A stretch of DNA of 64,000 nucleotides from JAENVU01 sp963765075 (lineage in GTDB: Bacteria > Actinomycetota > Acidimicrobiia > IMCC26256 > JAENVU01): positions 868,001 through 932,000 of the forward strand of contig CAVXVA010000008.1 of NCBI GenBank assembly GCA_963765075.1, given 5' to 3'. The notes beneath the pieces are model-generated. The model saw only the letters and a program-made list of their open reading frames with translations, had not been told where the DNA came from and did no database searches. The position numbers were made by a program, and so were the translations under genes. Position 1 is the stretch's first letter. Each line of letters starts with the position of its first letter. This document shows positions 17,752 to 26,020 of this stretch, piece by piece.

Positions 17752-18576
17752 TCAGGCGCCGACGAGGAAGCGCTGGGCGAATGCCTCGACCTGGTCGCGG
17801 CCGCCTGCGGGCCAGCCACACACGAGGTAGCTGAACCCGGCGTCGGACCACGCGTCGACGTGGTGGGAGATCGTGTCGAGGTCGTCTTCGAGCGAGAGTG
17901 ACGCGGCGCGGCGGATGCTCGCAGGGTCGCGGCCGGCCGCCTCCGCGTGCGCACTGATGCGCGCCGACTTCTCCGCCAGGACCTTCGGAGGCCCGAAGCA
18001 ATGCCAGACGTCGGCATGGCGCGCGGCGATCGGCATCATCCGCTGCTCACCGGATGCGCCGATCCAGATCGGCGGATGCGGCGCCTGAACCGGCCTCGGG
18101 TGCATCGTCGCGGATTCGACGGAGAAATGCCGCCCCTCGAAGGTGAAGTCGTCGGTGGTCATGAGGCCGCGGACGATCTGTACCGCTTCCTCGAACGCGT
18201 CGACGCGCGCCTTCAGTGCAGGGAATGGGATACCGAGCGCGCGGTGTTCGGGCTCGAACCAGGCGGCACCGTAGGAAAGTTCCAGGCGACCGCCCGACGC
18301 GTGATCGATCGTCAGGGCCTCGGCCGCGAACACCGACGGATGCCGATAGGTCATGCCGGTCACGAGCACACCCAGGCGGACCCGCTCGGTGATGCCGCTC
18401 CACGCGGCGAGAGTGGTCATGGCCTCGAAACATTCGCCCGGCCCGTCGCCGTACATCGGCTGGAAGTGGTCGAAGCCCCAGATGCCGTCGAATCCCATCG
18501 CTTCGGCGAAGCGGGCGCGATCCGCGTTCTCGGCCCAGGTCATACGTTGCTGCGCGATATCGAGTCCGAACTTCAT
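17752..18576 (-). CDS. LLM-class F420-dependent oxidoreductase
   Basis: A 274-residue luciferase-like TIM-barrel enzyme, the actinobacterial type that uses coenzyme F420. Blocks seen are MKFGLDIAQQRMTW, FDGIWGFDHFQPMYG, RVRLGVLVTGMTYRHP, GGRLELSYGAAWFEPEH and PIWIGASGEQRMMPIAARHAD. Substrate unknown. It is convergent with the nucleosidase gene and divergent from the DJ-1 gene at 18671. Confidence 0.9.
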   Translation of the reverse strand: MKFGLDIAQQRMTWAENADRARFAEAMGFDGIWGFDHFQPMYGDGPGECFEAMTTLAAWSGITERVRLGVLVTGMTYRHPSVFAAEALTIDHASGGRLELSYGAAWFEPEHRALGIPFPALKARVDAFEEAVQIVRGLMTTDDFTFEGRHFSVESATMHPRPVQAPHPPIWIGASGEQRMMPIAARHADVWHCFGPPKVLAEKSARISAHAEAAGRDPASIRRAASLSLEDDLDTISHHVDAWSDAGFSYLVCGWPAGGRDQVEAFAQRFLVGA

Positions 18577-18670
18577 GTCCGAGGTGTACCACGGATGGGT
18601 GGGGCGTGATGGCCGAAAGGGCGGGCGACCTGTCCTTGCGTCGCGTGGAGTGAGTGGTCACGATCACGAC

Positions 18671-19303
18671 ATGAAGATTTCCCTCTGCCTCTATCCCGGT
18701 TTCACCGCACTCGACATCATCGGGCCGTTCCAGACCTTCGCGGATGTGCCGGGGCTCGAGGTCTCGTTCGTGGCCGACGGGGCCGGGCCGGTGCTCGATC
18801 ACACGGGCCGCCTCTCGATGGTCGCTACGGAGTCTTTCGCCGACGCGACCGACCCGGATGTGATCGTGGTCCCCGGCGGCATGGTGGCGCCTCAGGGTGT
18901 GGACGACCCGGTGGTGCGATGGATCCGGGCGGTACATCCGCAGACCACGTGGACGACGAGCGTGTGCACCGGCTCGTTGTTCCTCGCGACCGCTGGGGTG
19001 CTCGACGGGGTCGACGCGACCGGGCACTGGGCCGCGATGGACGCACTCGGCGAACTCGGCGCGTGTCCGACGGGTCAGCGGGTGGTCGAGCGCGGGAAGG
19101 TGATCACTGCGGCCGGTGTGTCGGCCGGTATCGACATGGGGTTGACACTCGTCGCGCGGATGTTCGGTGACGACATGGCCAAGATCATCCAACTCGCGAT
19201 CGAATACGACCCCCAGCCGCCATTCGACGCCGGCTCGCCGGAGAAGTCGACCCCCGAGATCGTCGAGATGCTGCGAGCGACGATGACGACGTCAGCTCCC
19301 TAG
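18671..19303 (+). CDS. DJ-1/PfpI-family protein (class I glutamine amidotransferase-like)
   Basis: A 210-residue cytosolic protein. The nucleophile elbow is TTSVCTGSLFLA with Cys99; the acidic partner is in FTALDIIGPF. Overall pattern (MKISLCLYPGFTALDIIGP, IVVPGGMVAPQG, TGHWAAMDAL) fits isonitrile hydratase-like or glyoxalase III-like DJ-1 proteins. There is no AraC domain, so it is the enzyme-only type. It overlaps the convergent M28 peptidase gene by 12 bp. Confidence 0.87.
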   Translation: MKISLCLYPGFTALDIIGPFQTFADVPGLEVSFVADGAGPVLDHTGRLSMVATESFADATDPDVIVVPGGMVAPQGVDDPVVRWIRAVHPQTTWTTSVCTGSLFLATAGVLDGVDATGHWAAMDALGELGACPTGQRVVERGKVITAAGVSAGIDMGLTLVARMFGDDMAKIIQLAIEYDPQPPFDAGSPEKSTPEIVEMLRATMTTSAP

Positions 19304-20437
19304 GAAGCCGTCGCAGGGGCCACTCGTCAGCAGACTGACCGCGCCGGCGGCCCCACTGAGGAGCGGGCCGATGTCGGTGTCGTCGAACTGGGCCGGTCCG
19401 GCGGCGACCACCGCGTTGACATCGTCATGGAACTGCTGCAGTTGGGTCTGCTGGGACGGGGTGAAGCGGCCGATGTCGACGATGGCGCGATCCACGACTT
19501 GGCCGAGCGCGACCGCGTCGGCGTAGGTGGCCAATGGCGTGTTGGGTACGAACGCCGGTGCTGGTCCGGCCACGAGGTCCTTGGTGAGCGCGATCGCGAT
19601 CTGGGTCTGCTTCTCGAGCTTGCCCCAGTCGACGATCTCGGTCTCGTCGTCGACCGTGTGGTAGCAGGGCCCGGTCGAATCGCTGAAGAAGACGTTCGGG
19701 ATCGACACGCTGGTGAAGTTCACGTAGTCGCTGCGCCCCTGCCCGAAGATCGAACTCACGAGCCGGGTGTCGAGGGTCGTTCCGATGGACGACTGCACGG
19801 CACCGGTCAGGCGGGCGCCGCCGGTCTCGGAGCCGACCGCGAAGCTTGAGCTGCGGAGGCTCGGCAGGAGGTTGGCGCCCTGGATGTCGAAGTTGACGTA
19901 GGCGATGGTGTGGTCGTTGGGCACCAGTGGATGGGCGACGTAATAGGCAGAACCCAGCAGGCCGTCTTCTTCGCGGTCCCACAGCGCGATCACCACGGAG
20001 CGGCGCGGACCGCCGGGAATTTCGGCGATGGCGCGCCCGACTTCGAGCGTCGCGGCGGCGCCGGCGGCATTGTCGGTGGCGCCGTTACAGATGGCATCGT
20101 CCGGACCGGAACCGCGACAGTTCGACCCGATGTGGTCGTAGTGGCCGCCGACGATCACGTATTCGTTCGGCAGGTCGGTGCCGGGGATGATGCCGATGAT
20201 GTTGGTGCCGGCGGTGAAGGCTTGCCGGTACGCGTCATCGCCGCTCGCGGCGGTGTTCGCGCCCGTGGCACCGAAACCCTTGAGCTGTTGGATGAGGTAG
20301 TGCTGTGAATCGATCGAACCCTGGGTCGCGTTGTTCCGGCCCGCGAATGAGTCGCTGGCCAACACGGTGACATGGACCCGTAAGGGTGTGCATGCACTTG
20401 CGATGGTCACGATCGCGATGATTGCGAATTTGCGCAT
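19292..20437 (-). CDS. M28-family aminopeptidase lipoprotein
   Basis: A 381-residue secreted zinc peptidase. A signal peptide ends in a lipobox with Cys16 (ASAC), so it should be lipid-anchored outside the membrane. Zinc-binding and catalytic motifs run in family order: GGHYDHIG, GATDNAAG, DREEDGLLGS, VNFDIQG and CYHTVDDE. A 100-residue C-terminal helical tail follows. ATG at 20437 is preceded by GGGAGG. It should release N-terminal amino acids from peptides in the envelope. Confidence 0.9.
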   Translation of the reverse strand: MRKFAIIAIVTIASACTPLRVHVTVLASDSFAGRNNATQGSIDSQHYLIQQLKGFGATGANTAASGDDAYRQAFTAGTNIIGIIPGTDLPNEYVIVGGHYDHIGSNCRGSGPDDAICNGATDNAAGAAATLEVGRAIAEIPGGPRRSVVIALWDREEDGLLGSAYYVAHPLVPNDHTIAYVNFDIQGANLLPSLRSSSFAVGSETGGARLTGAVQSSIGTTLDTRLVSSIFGQGRSDYVNFTSVSIPNVFFSDSTGPCYHTVDDETEIVDWGKLEKQTQIAIALTKDLVAGPAPAFVPNTPLATYADAVALGQVVDRAIVDIGRFTPSQQTQLQQFHDDVNAVVAAGPAQFDDTDIGPLLSGAAGAVSLLTSGPCDGFLGS

Positions 20438-20499
20438 TTTGCCTCCCCGGTGAGGGCGGATGATATCCCGGTTGGCGAGCGACCTAGCCTGCCCCGTCC

Positions 20500-21279
20500 A
20501 TGGGATCCATCACGACCGATGACGGTGCGACGATCTCGTGGGCCGAGGGTGGTGCGGGCCGGGACCTCGTGCTTGTGCACGGGATCACCGAATCCCGACG
20601 CGCCTGGGATCCCGTGCTCAGCGGGCTCGAATCCAAGTGGCGAGTCGTGAACGTCGACATGCGGGGTCATGGCGAGTCCGATCGGCGCCCGCCCTACGAC
20701 GCGATCACGATGGCGACCGACCTCGCCGCGGTGGTTGCCGGTCTCGGTCTCGAGGAGCCCTTGATGGTGGGCCATTCGATGGGCGGGGTCATCGTCAGTG
20801 CCTACGCGGGCCTCGGGCACCCGGCGCGGGGCGTGGTCAACGTGGATCAGCCGATGGCACTCGGCGGCTTCAAGGCGGCCCTTGAACCGCTCGGCCCGAT
20901 GCTCCACGATGTCGCCACCTTTTCCGACGCGGTCGCGACAGTTTTCGCCGTGCTCGATGGGCCGTTGCCCGCACACGAACGCGAACGCCTCAACGCCCTC
21001 GCGAGTCCGGAGCCGGACGTGGTGCTCGGCGTCTGGAGCACGGTGTTCGAGTCGTCGGCCGAAGCACTCGATGCACTCGCAGCCGAGTTGCTCTCCGGGA
21101 TCCGCGTTCCGTACCTCGCGGTTCACGGCTCGGACCCTGGTATCGGTTATGTCGAGTGGCTGCTCGGGCTCGTTGCCAACGCGCGGGTCGAGGTCTGGCC
21201 GGACACCGGTCATTACCCCCATCTCGTCGATCCCGCTCGATGGTACGAGCGGCTCGACCAATTCGACGGCGGGCTCTGA
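20500..21279 (+). CDS. Alpha/beta hydrolase
   Basis: A 259-residue alpha/beta hydrolase. The oxyanion motif is VLVHGITESRRAW, the nucleophile elbow GHSMGG, the acid probably in AVHGSDPG and the catalytic His in DTGHYPHLV. Esterase, lactonase or haloperoxidase-like roles are all possible. It is followed after 19 bp by the DegT-family gene, so the two likely share a transcript. Confidence 0.87.
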   Translation: MGSITTDDGATISWAEGGAGRDLVLVHGITESRRAWDPVLSGLESKWRVVNVDMRGHGESDRRPPYDAITMATDLAAVVAGLGLEEPLMVGHSMGGVIVSAYAGLGHPARGVVNVDQPMALGGFKAALEPLGPMLHDVATFSDAVATVFAVLDGPLPAHERERLNALASPEPDVVLGVWSTVFESSAEALDALAAELLSGIRVPYLAVHGSDPGIGYVEWLLGLVANARVEVWPDTGHYPHLVDPARWYERLDQFDGGL

Positions 21280-21298
21280 ACCGACGAGGAGGAACGCC

Positions 21299-22513
21299 AT
21301 GGTCGATCGACCGGTGCGACGGCTCCCGGACCCGGGCGCGGTCCATGACGAACGCGAGATCGAGGCGGTGGTCGAGGTGCTGCGGTCGTCGAACCTCACC
21401 ATCGGGCCGAAGGTGGCCGCATGCGAGTCGGCGATCGCGGTCCTCCTCGCGAAGCGGCGCGGGGTCATGGTCAACTCGGGTTCGTCGGCGCTGAAGTTGG
21501 CCGTCGAACTCCTGGACCTGGAACCGGGCGACGAGATCATCACCGCGGCGGTCACCTTCGGTACCGACATCGCGCCGATCGTGCAGGCCGGTCTTGTCCC
21601 GGTGTTCGTCGACGTCAACCCGATCACGTACCAGGTGGATGCGACGCGTATCGAGGAGATGGTCGGGCCGCGAACCCGCGCGATCCTGATGCCGAACCTG
21701 GTCGGGAACTGTCCCGACTGGGACGCGGTTCGTACCGTTGCCGATGCGCATGATTTGGTGGTCATCGAGGACTCGTGCGACGTGCTCGACAGTTGGCAGC
21801 GGGGTCGTCGCACCGGAGAGCGGGCCGATATCAGCGTCACCAGCTTTGCTCGCGGGCATGCGATTACTGCGGCCGGCAACGGCGGGATGGTCGGTCTCGA
21901 CACCGACGATGCCCTGGACCGGTGTCTCATGTTGCGCCGTTGGGGTCGTCGCTCCGAGACCTACCTCTTCGGGTCGCGTCAGGGGGAGCGTGATCGTCAC
22001 GGGCCGTTGGCCGATGGCACTCCGTACGACCTCACGTTCCAGTTCGAGATGATCGGATACAACTTCGAGCCGTCCGAGATCGGCGCCGCGTACGCGCTGG
22101 TGCAGCTCGAGAAGCTCACCGAATACAACGGTCGTCGCCAACACAACTGGAACCGGCTGCACGAACTGATGGCCGAGCACGAAGAACTCTTGGAACGACC
22201 CGGTACCGAACCCGACACCCATACGACCTGGATGCGCTATCCCTTCCTCCTTCGCGAAGGTGTCGACCGCGCCGCGCTCCAACGAGCGTTGGTCGAGCGG
22301 GGCATCTCCAGCTTCATGGTGTGGAGCGGCAACATCCTGCGCCACCCCGCCTACGCGGGCATCGAACGCCGCGAACCGGGAGATGGTCTGCCGAATGCCG
22401 ACGCGATCACCGAGCGAGCCTTGAGCCTGCCTGCACACCACGCCTTGAGCTCCGACGATCTCGGCTACATGGTCGAGGTCGTCGGCGAAGAGCTGAATCG
22501 CCTGTCACCCTAG
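21299..22513 (+). CDS. DegT/DnrJ-family PLP enzyme with His in place of Lys (dehydratase-like)
   Basis: A 404-residue fold-type I PLP protein of the sugar aminotransferase family: VMVNSGSSALKLAVELLDL (phosphate cup), ITAAVTFGTDIAPI, LMPNLVGNCPDW and VVIEDSCDVLDSW (PLP-binding Asp). The usual Schiff-base lysine in SFxxxK is His187 here (TSFARGHAIT followed by GNGG). The same Lys-to-His change defines GDP-4-keto-6-deoxymannose 3-dehydratase ColD and CDP-sugar 3-dehydrase E1, so a sugar 3-dehydratase is more likely than an aminotransferase. A strong ribosome site, GAGGAGGAA, precedes the ATG. No nucleotide-sugar genes are next to it. Confidence 0.82.
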   Translation: MVDRPVRRLPDPGAVHDEREIEAVVEVLRSSNLTIGPKVAACESAIAVLLAKRRGVMVNSGSSALKLAVELLDLEPGDEIITAAVTFGTDIAPIVQAGLVPVFVDVNPITYQVDATRIEEMVGPRTRAILMPNLVGNCPDWDAVRTVADAHDLVVIEDSCDVLDSWQRGRRTGERADISVTSFARGHAITAAGNGGMVGLDTDDALDRCLMLRRWGRRSETYLFGSRQGERDRHGPLADGTPYDLTFQFEMIGYNFEPSEIGAAYALVQLEKLTEYNGRRQHNWNRLHELMAEHEELLERPGTEPDTHTTWMRYPFLLREGVDRAALQRALVERGISSFMVWSGNILRHPAYAGIERREPGDGLPNADAITERALSLPAHHALSSDDLGYMVEVVGEELNRLSP

Positions 22514-23428
22514 GTCGGCCTCGGCGGTGCTCATGCCGGGAACGGTGGCCCCAGACACGATCTTGCCGAGCGCGACATCGTCGCCGAGAAGGTAGGCCCG
22601 CCAGAACAGGTTGCTCGTCTCCGTCACCATCGCGTCGGCGGCGATCGGCGTGTTCTCGTACGGCTCTGCGTGGAATGCGCCGAAGATCGTCACGAAGTAC
22701 TTGGGCGGCTTGGCGGCCGCGTAGGCCGACTGGGCCGCGGCGAACGGGAGCGAGTAGTCGCGATCGGCGTGGTACATCAGCAGCGGAATCGGATTGCCGA
22801 TCCGCTTCCCCTCGGGGTGGTCGAGCCGGATGCCGTCCATCACGATCGCCGCCTTGATGCGACGGTCGCGGCAGCAGGTGTTGGCGGTGAAGGACCAGAT
22901 GGTGGCTCCGCCGAGCGAGAGCCCGGCCGCGCCGATCCGGTCGCGGTCGATGCGTCCCTTCCACTTGCTGCGCAGGAGCGCGTCGAGCGCGAAGGTCAGG
23001 TCGGCCGGTTGTTCGATGACATCCGCGGCGCGGGACAACGGGCCTTGCGCGGCACCCGTGTAGGTGATCGGGAACCGGGGGGCGAGCACCGCGAATCCGG
23101 CGTCGATCCAGTGTTGGAAGAGCTCGGTGAACTTGGTCGGGTCGCCGTCGTAGCCGTGGGCGAACACGATCAGGGGGACCGGTTTCGCCGATGAGGGAAT
23201 CCTGAGCATCGTCGGAAGCGAACGGGTCGGCGCGCTGCGCACTTCGACGGGGTCGACGGCGGGGCGAGACCGATCCACGAGATCGAGTTGCCGGTCGACA
23301 GCGGGTGCCGGTCGACGAGATGGCGGAATCCGGCCGGACGTCGTGGCCGGGGCCGACGATGCGCACGCAGCGGCCGCGACGACGAGCATGACCGTGAGGC
23401 CGTGGCGGAGTGGTCGGGAACGACGCAT
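22505..23428 (-). CDS. Dienelactone hydrolase-like esterase lipoprotein
   Basis: A 307-residue secreted alpha/beta hydrolase. The signal peptide ends with a lipobox (VAAAACASS, Cys22). Core motifs are LIVFAHGYDGDP (oxyanion region), GLSLGG (nucleophile Ser), YHADRDYSLP (acid) and FHAEPYEN (His). The closest recognised architecture is the platelet-activating factor acetylhydrolase/PETase-like/DLH group. Substrate unknown. It overlaps the convergent DegT gene by nine bases. Confidence 0.84.
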   Translation of the reverse strand: MRRSRPLRHGLTVMLVVAAAACASSAPATTSGRIPPSRRPAPAVDRQLDLVDRSRPAVDPVEVRSAPTRSLPTMLRIPSSAKPVPLIVFAHGYDGDPTKFTELFQHWIDAGFAVLAPRFPITYTGAAQGPLSRAADVIEQPADLTFALDALLRSKWKGRIDRDRIGAAGLSLGGATIWSFTANTCCRDRRIKAAIVMDGIRLDHPEGKRIGNPIPLLMYHADRDYSLPFAAAQSAYAAAKPPKYFVTIFGAFHAEPYENTPIAADAMVTETSNLFWRAYLLGDDVALGKIVSGATVPGMSTAEADLG

Positions 23429-23517
23429 TGGATCCTCGAGAACTCCAAGTCGTGGACGAACGTCCGGAGGTTACCGACTGACCGGCGATTCGGGCGCCGA
23501 GGCCGCGAGCGACGGCG

Positions 23518-23937
23518 TCAGACGCTCGGAGGTGCGCTGATGGCGGAGCGGGTTTCCATCTCGCCGGCCAGGCGTCCGAGGAAGGTGCGCACCGATTGTT
23601 CGGCGATGCGTCGCGCCGCGAGTTCCTGGTCTCGGCGTCCGGGTTGCTCGACCGGGACGAGACACGATGCGCTCAGGCTGAGGTGCGTCGAAGAGTCGTC
23701 GATTGGCGATGTTGCGAGGTCGCCCTGCAACTCGGTCAACGCTGACGGCGGGCGCGGCCACCAGATGATCGGGACGACCAGCGAGTCGGTCCGGACGCGC
23801 GGCGGTCCCAGCGACACTGCATCGGTGGGCGCGGTGGCGTGGGCGGCGGCACGCGCAATCTCGTTGCCGTGAGCGCGCAACCAGGCATTGGAAACCAGGA
23901 TGTTGCACCCTACGGACACAAAGTCGTCGATAAACAT
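23518..23937 (-). CDS. Hypothetical protein, possible SRPBCC-like fold
   Basis: About 139 residues. The second half (LTELQGDLATSPIDDSSTHLSLSASCLVP, then RRIAEQSVRTFLGRL) has the strand-strand-helix pattern often seen at the end of small SRPBCC/polyketide-cyclase-like proteins, but the resemblance is by eye only. It lies on the same strand 70 bp downstream of the histidine kinase and could share its transcript. The start at 23937 is tentative. Confidence 0.5.
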   Translation of the reverse strand: MFIDDFVSVGCNILVSNAWLRAHGNEIARAAAHATAPTDAVSLGPPRVRTDSLVVPIIWWPRPPSALTELQGDLATSPIDDSSTHLSLSASCLVPVEQPGRRDQELAARRIAEQSVRTFLGRLAGEMETRSAISAPPSV

Positions 23938-24007
23938 CTCGTTCGCATGGTGCCTCCGCGGGCCCCGAGCGGCTAGGGCCGAAAGTCCACAAGCAGGACG
24001 CCGTTGG

Positions 24008-25141
24008 CTAGGCCCGGTCGAGGGGAACTCGCCATTCCATGCACATTCCGCCTTCCGGGCGAGCGGTGAACGTTGCGGTTCCCCCGGACTCCTCGGCCCG
24101 GCGACACAGATTCCGGAGTCCGTCGCCGCCGGTCTGACACGCCGACTCGAGGTCCATGTCGGTTCCCTTCCCGTCGTCGACGACGCGGACGGTGCAGTCC
24201 GCATCGGCGCGCACCATGACGTCCACCCGCTTCGCCGCTCCGTGCCGATGGGCGTTCGTGACGGCTTCACGAACGATGGCGGTCAGGTGATCGGCCACCG
24301 ATGGTGGGATTGCTTGATCAATCGGGCCCTCCACGTGGAGGGTGATCTCGGAATCGAGCCGGTCGTTCAGCTCGGCGATCATCGCACCGAGCTGCGCATT
24401 GAGTCCAACGGTCGGGGCGTGCAACGCGAAGATGGTGTTGCGAATTTCCCGGATCGTGGCATCGAGGTCGTCGACCGCCTGGGAGAGGCGCCGGGCGAGG
24501 GCGTCGTCGACGGTCGCTCGCTCCGCCGCTTGGAGCGACATGCCCGTGGCGAACAGTTGTTGGATGACTTTGTCGTGGAGGTCCCGGGCGATTCGCTCGC
24601 GATCCTCGAGGACGACCACGGTTTGGAGTCGTTCGTGGAGCCGGGCGTTCTCGATCGCCACGCCGGCCGCGGATGCCAACGTGATCGCCAGTGTCTCATC
24701 CTGGGTGGTGAACTCGTCGGCGGACTTCTTCTCGCAGAGATAGAGATTGCCGAAGACCTCGTCACGGACGCGTACCGGTACTCCCAGGAAGGAGTGCATC
24801 GGCGGGTGGTGGGGAGGGAAACCGAACGCGTCCGGGTGCCGCGAGATCTCGCGGAGTCGGAGTGGGTTGGGGTCGGTGATGAGTCGGCCGAGGAGCCCCT
24901 TGCCCTGGGGCAATGCACCGATACTCTCGACCGTGGCGTCGTCGAAACCGGCGTGGATGAACTCCGAGAGGCCGCCATCGGGCCCGAGAACCCCCAATGC
25001 ACCGTACTGAGCGTCGACCAGAACGGTCGCCGACTCGACGATGCGGCGAAGCACCACCGATAGGCTCAGATCGGAAGCAACCGCCAGCATCGCATCGAGC
25101 AACCGTCTGAGCGGTGTGTCGGATTGCCAGACCACGGTCAT
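24008..25141 (-). CDS. devS-like: GAF-domain sensor histidine kinase, DevS/DosT-like
   Basis: A 377-residue cytosolic kinase. One GAF domain (about residues 25-170) matches the first GAF of mycobacterial DevS/DosT: YGALGVLGPDG, FPPHHPPM (HHPPM at 111-115) and SFLGVPVRVRDEVFGNLYL. From knowledge of DevS/DosT, the heme-ligating histidine lies in this part, so heme binding and O2/redox/NO sensing are plausible. The HisKA_3 dimer domain carries the phospho-acceptor His189 (RDLHDKVIQQLF); the ATPase has the N box EAVTNAHRHG and the G box VDDGKG. DevS has two GAF domains, this has one. Divergent from the regulator across 39 bp. Confidence 0.92.
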   Translation of the reverse strand: MTVVWQSDTPLRRLLDAMLAVASDLSLSVVLRRIVESATVLVDAQYGALGVLGPDGGLSEFIHAGFDDATVESIGALPQGKGLLGRLITDPNPLRLREISRHPDAFGFPPHHPPMHSFLGVPVRVRDEVFGNLYLCEKKSADEFTTQDETLAITLASAAGVAIENARLHERLQTVVVLEDRERIARDLHDKVIQQLFATGMSLQAAERATVDDALARRLSQAVDDLDATIREIRNTIFALHAPTVGLNAQLGAMIAELNDRLDSEITLHVEGPIDQAIPPSVADHLTAIVREAVTNAHRHGAAKRVDVMVRADADCTVRVVDDGKGTDMDLESACQTGGDGLRNLCRRAEESGGTATFTARPEGGMCMEWRVPLDRA

Positions 25142-25180
25142 CGCGGCAGTCTCGCGGTTCCATCACAGGAGGTCCAATAC

Positions 25181-25858
25181 GTGCCCGACGACGACAGCGA
25201 CGACCGGCGTATTCGGGTCTTCTTGCTCGACGACCACGAAATCGTTCGCCGCGGGGTCCGTGATCTCCTCGAGGATTCCGGACGGATCCGGGTGGTGGGT
25301 GAAGCCGGCACCGCCGCGGATGCCCTCTCGCGGATCCCCCCGACCCGCCCCGAAGTCGCGGTCCTCGACGTACGACTCCCGGATGGAGACGGCGTGACGG
25401 TGTGCCGCGAGGTTCGGTCGCGCTATCCCGAGATCCAGTGCCTGATGCTCACATCCTTCTCGGACGACGAGGCGCTGTTCCAGGCGATCATGGCGGGCGC
25501 GTCGGGCTACTTGCTGAAACAGATCAAAGGCCCGGACATCGTTGACGCAATCGAACGGGTCGCGAAGGGCCAGTCCCTGCTCGATCCCGCGGTGACGGCA
25601 CGGGTGTTGGAGCGGCTACGAACTCCGCCGGAGGAAGACGAGCGGCTGGCGTCACTGACCGGGCAAGAACGCAAGGTGCTCGCCCTGATTGCCGAAGGGC
25701 TGACCAACCGCCAGATCGGTGAGCGCATTCACTTGGCCGAGAAGACCGTGAAGAACTACGTCTCGAACCTGCTGACCAAGCTCGGCATGGAACGTCGGAC
25801 CCAAGCCGCGGTGTACGCGGCCGGCCTCACCGCGCCGATCGCAGAGCGGGAGTCCTAA
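25181..25858 (+). CDS. devR-like: NarL/LuxR-type response regulator, DevR/DosR-like
   Basis: A 225-residue regulator. The receiver has LLDDHE and the phospho-acceptor Asp63 in VLDVRLPDGDG, a segment almost identical to DevR. The C-terminal LuxR helix-turn-helix reads LAEKTVKNYVSNLLTKLGME, again nearly the same as the mycobacterial DevR recognition region, so a similar binding site is expected. The GTG at 25181 follows AGGAGGT with eight bases spacing. Paired with the divergent GAF kinase; candidate target boxes lie at 25949, 30993 and 35766. Confidence 0.93.
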   Translation: MPDDDSDDRRIRVFLLDDHEIVRRGVRDLLEDSGRIRVVGEAGTAADALSRIPPTRPEVAVLDVRLPDGDGVTVCREVRSRYPEIQCLMLTSFSDDEALFQAIMAGASGYLLKQIKGPDIVDAIERVAKGQSLLDPAVTARVLERLRTPPEEDERLASLTGQERKVLALIAEGLTNRQIGERIHLAEKTVKNYVSNLLTKLGMERRTQAAVYAAGLTAPIAERES

Positions 25859-25948
25859 GGGGCGGATTCCGACGACGAGCAGGGCGCGAAGGAATCCGCG
25901 ACTCTCGCAGAGTGACCGACCGGATCTGGTCGAAAGGCGCGCGTTCGG

Positions 25949-25963
25949 AGGACCTTGGACCCT
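25949..25963. promoter_or_regulatory. DevR-box-like site upstream of arginine deiminase
   Basis: AGGACCTTGGACCCT matches ten of the twelve defined positions of the mycobacterial DevR/DosR box (GGGACTTNNGNCCCT, from memory). It lies 57 bp before the arcA start and shares the core GRCYTTSGRCCCT with the sites at 30993 and 35766. Confidence 0.6.
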
Positions 25964-26020
25964 GACCGTGAGCCGGACGTTCGGGCATGGTGCCACCGAG
26001 GTCGGTCACGAGGAGGCGAG

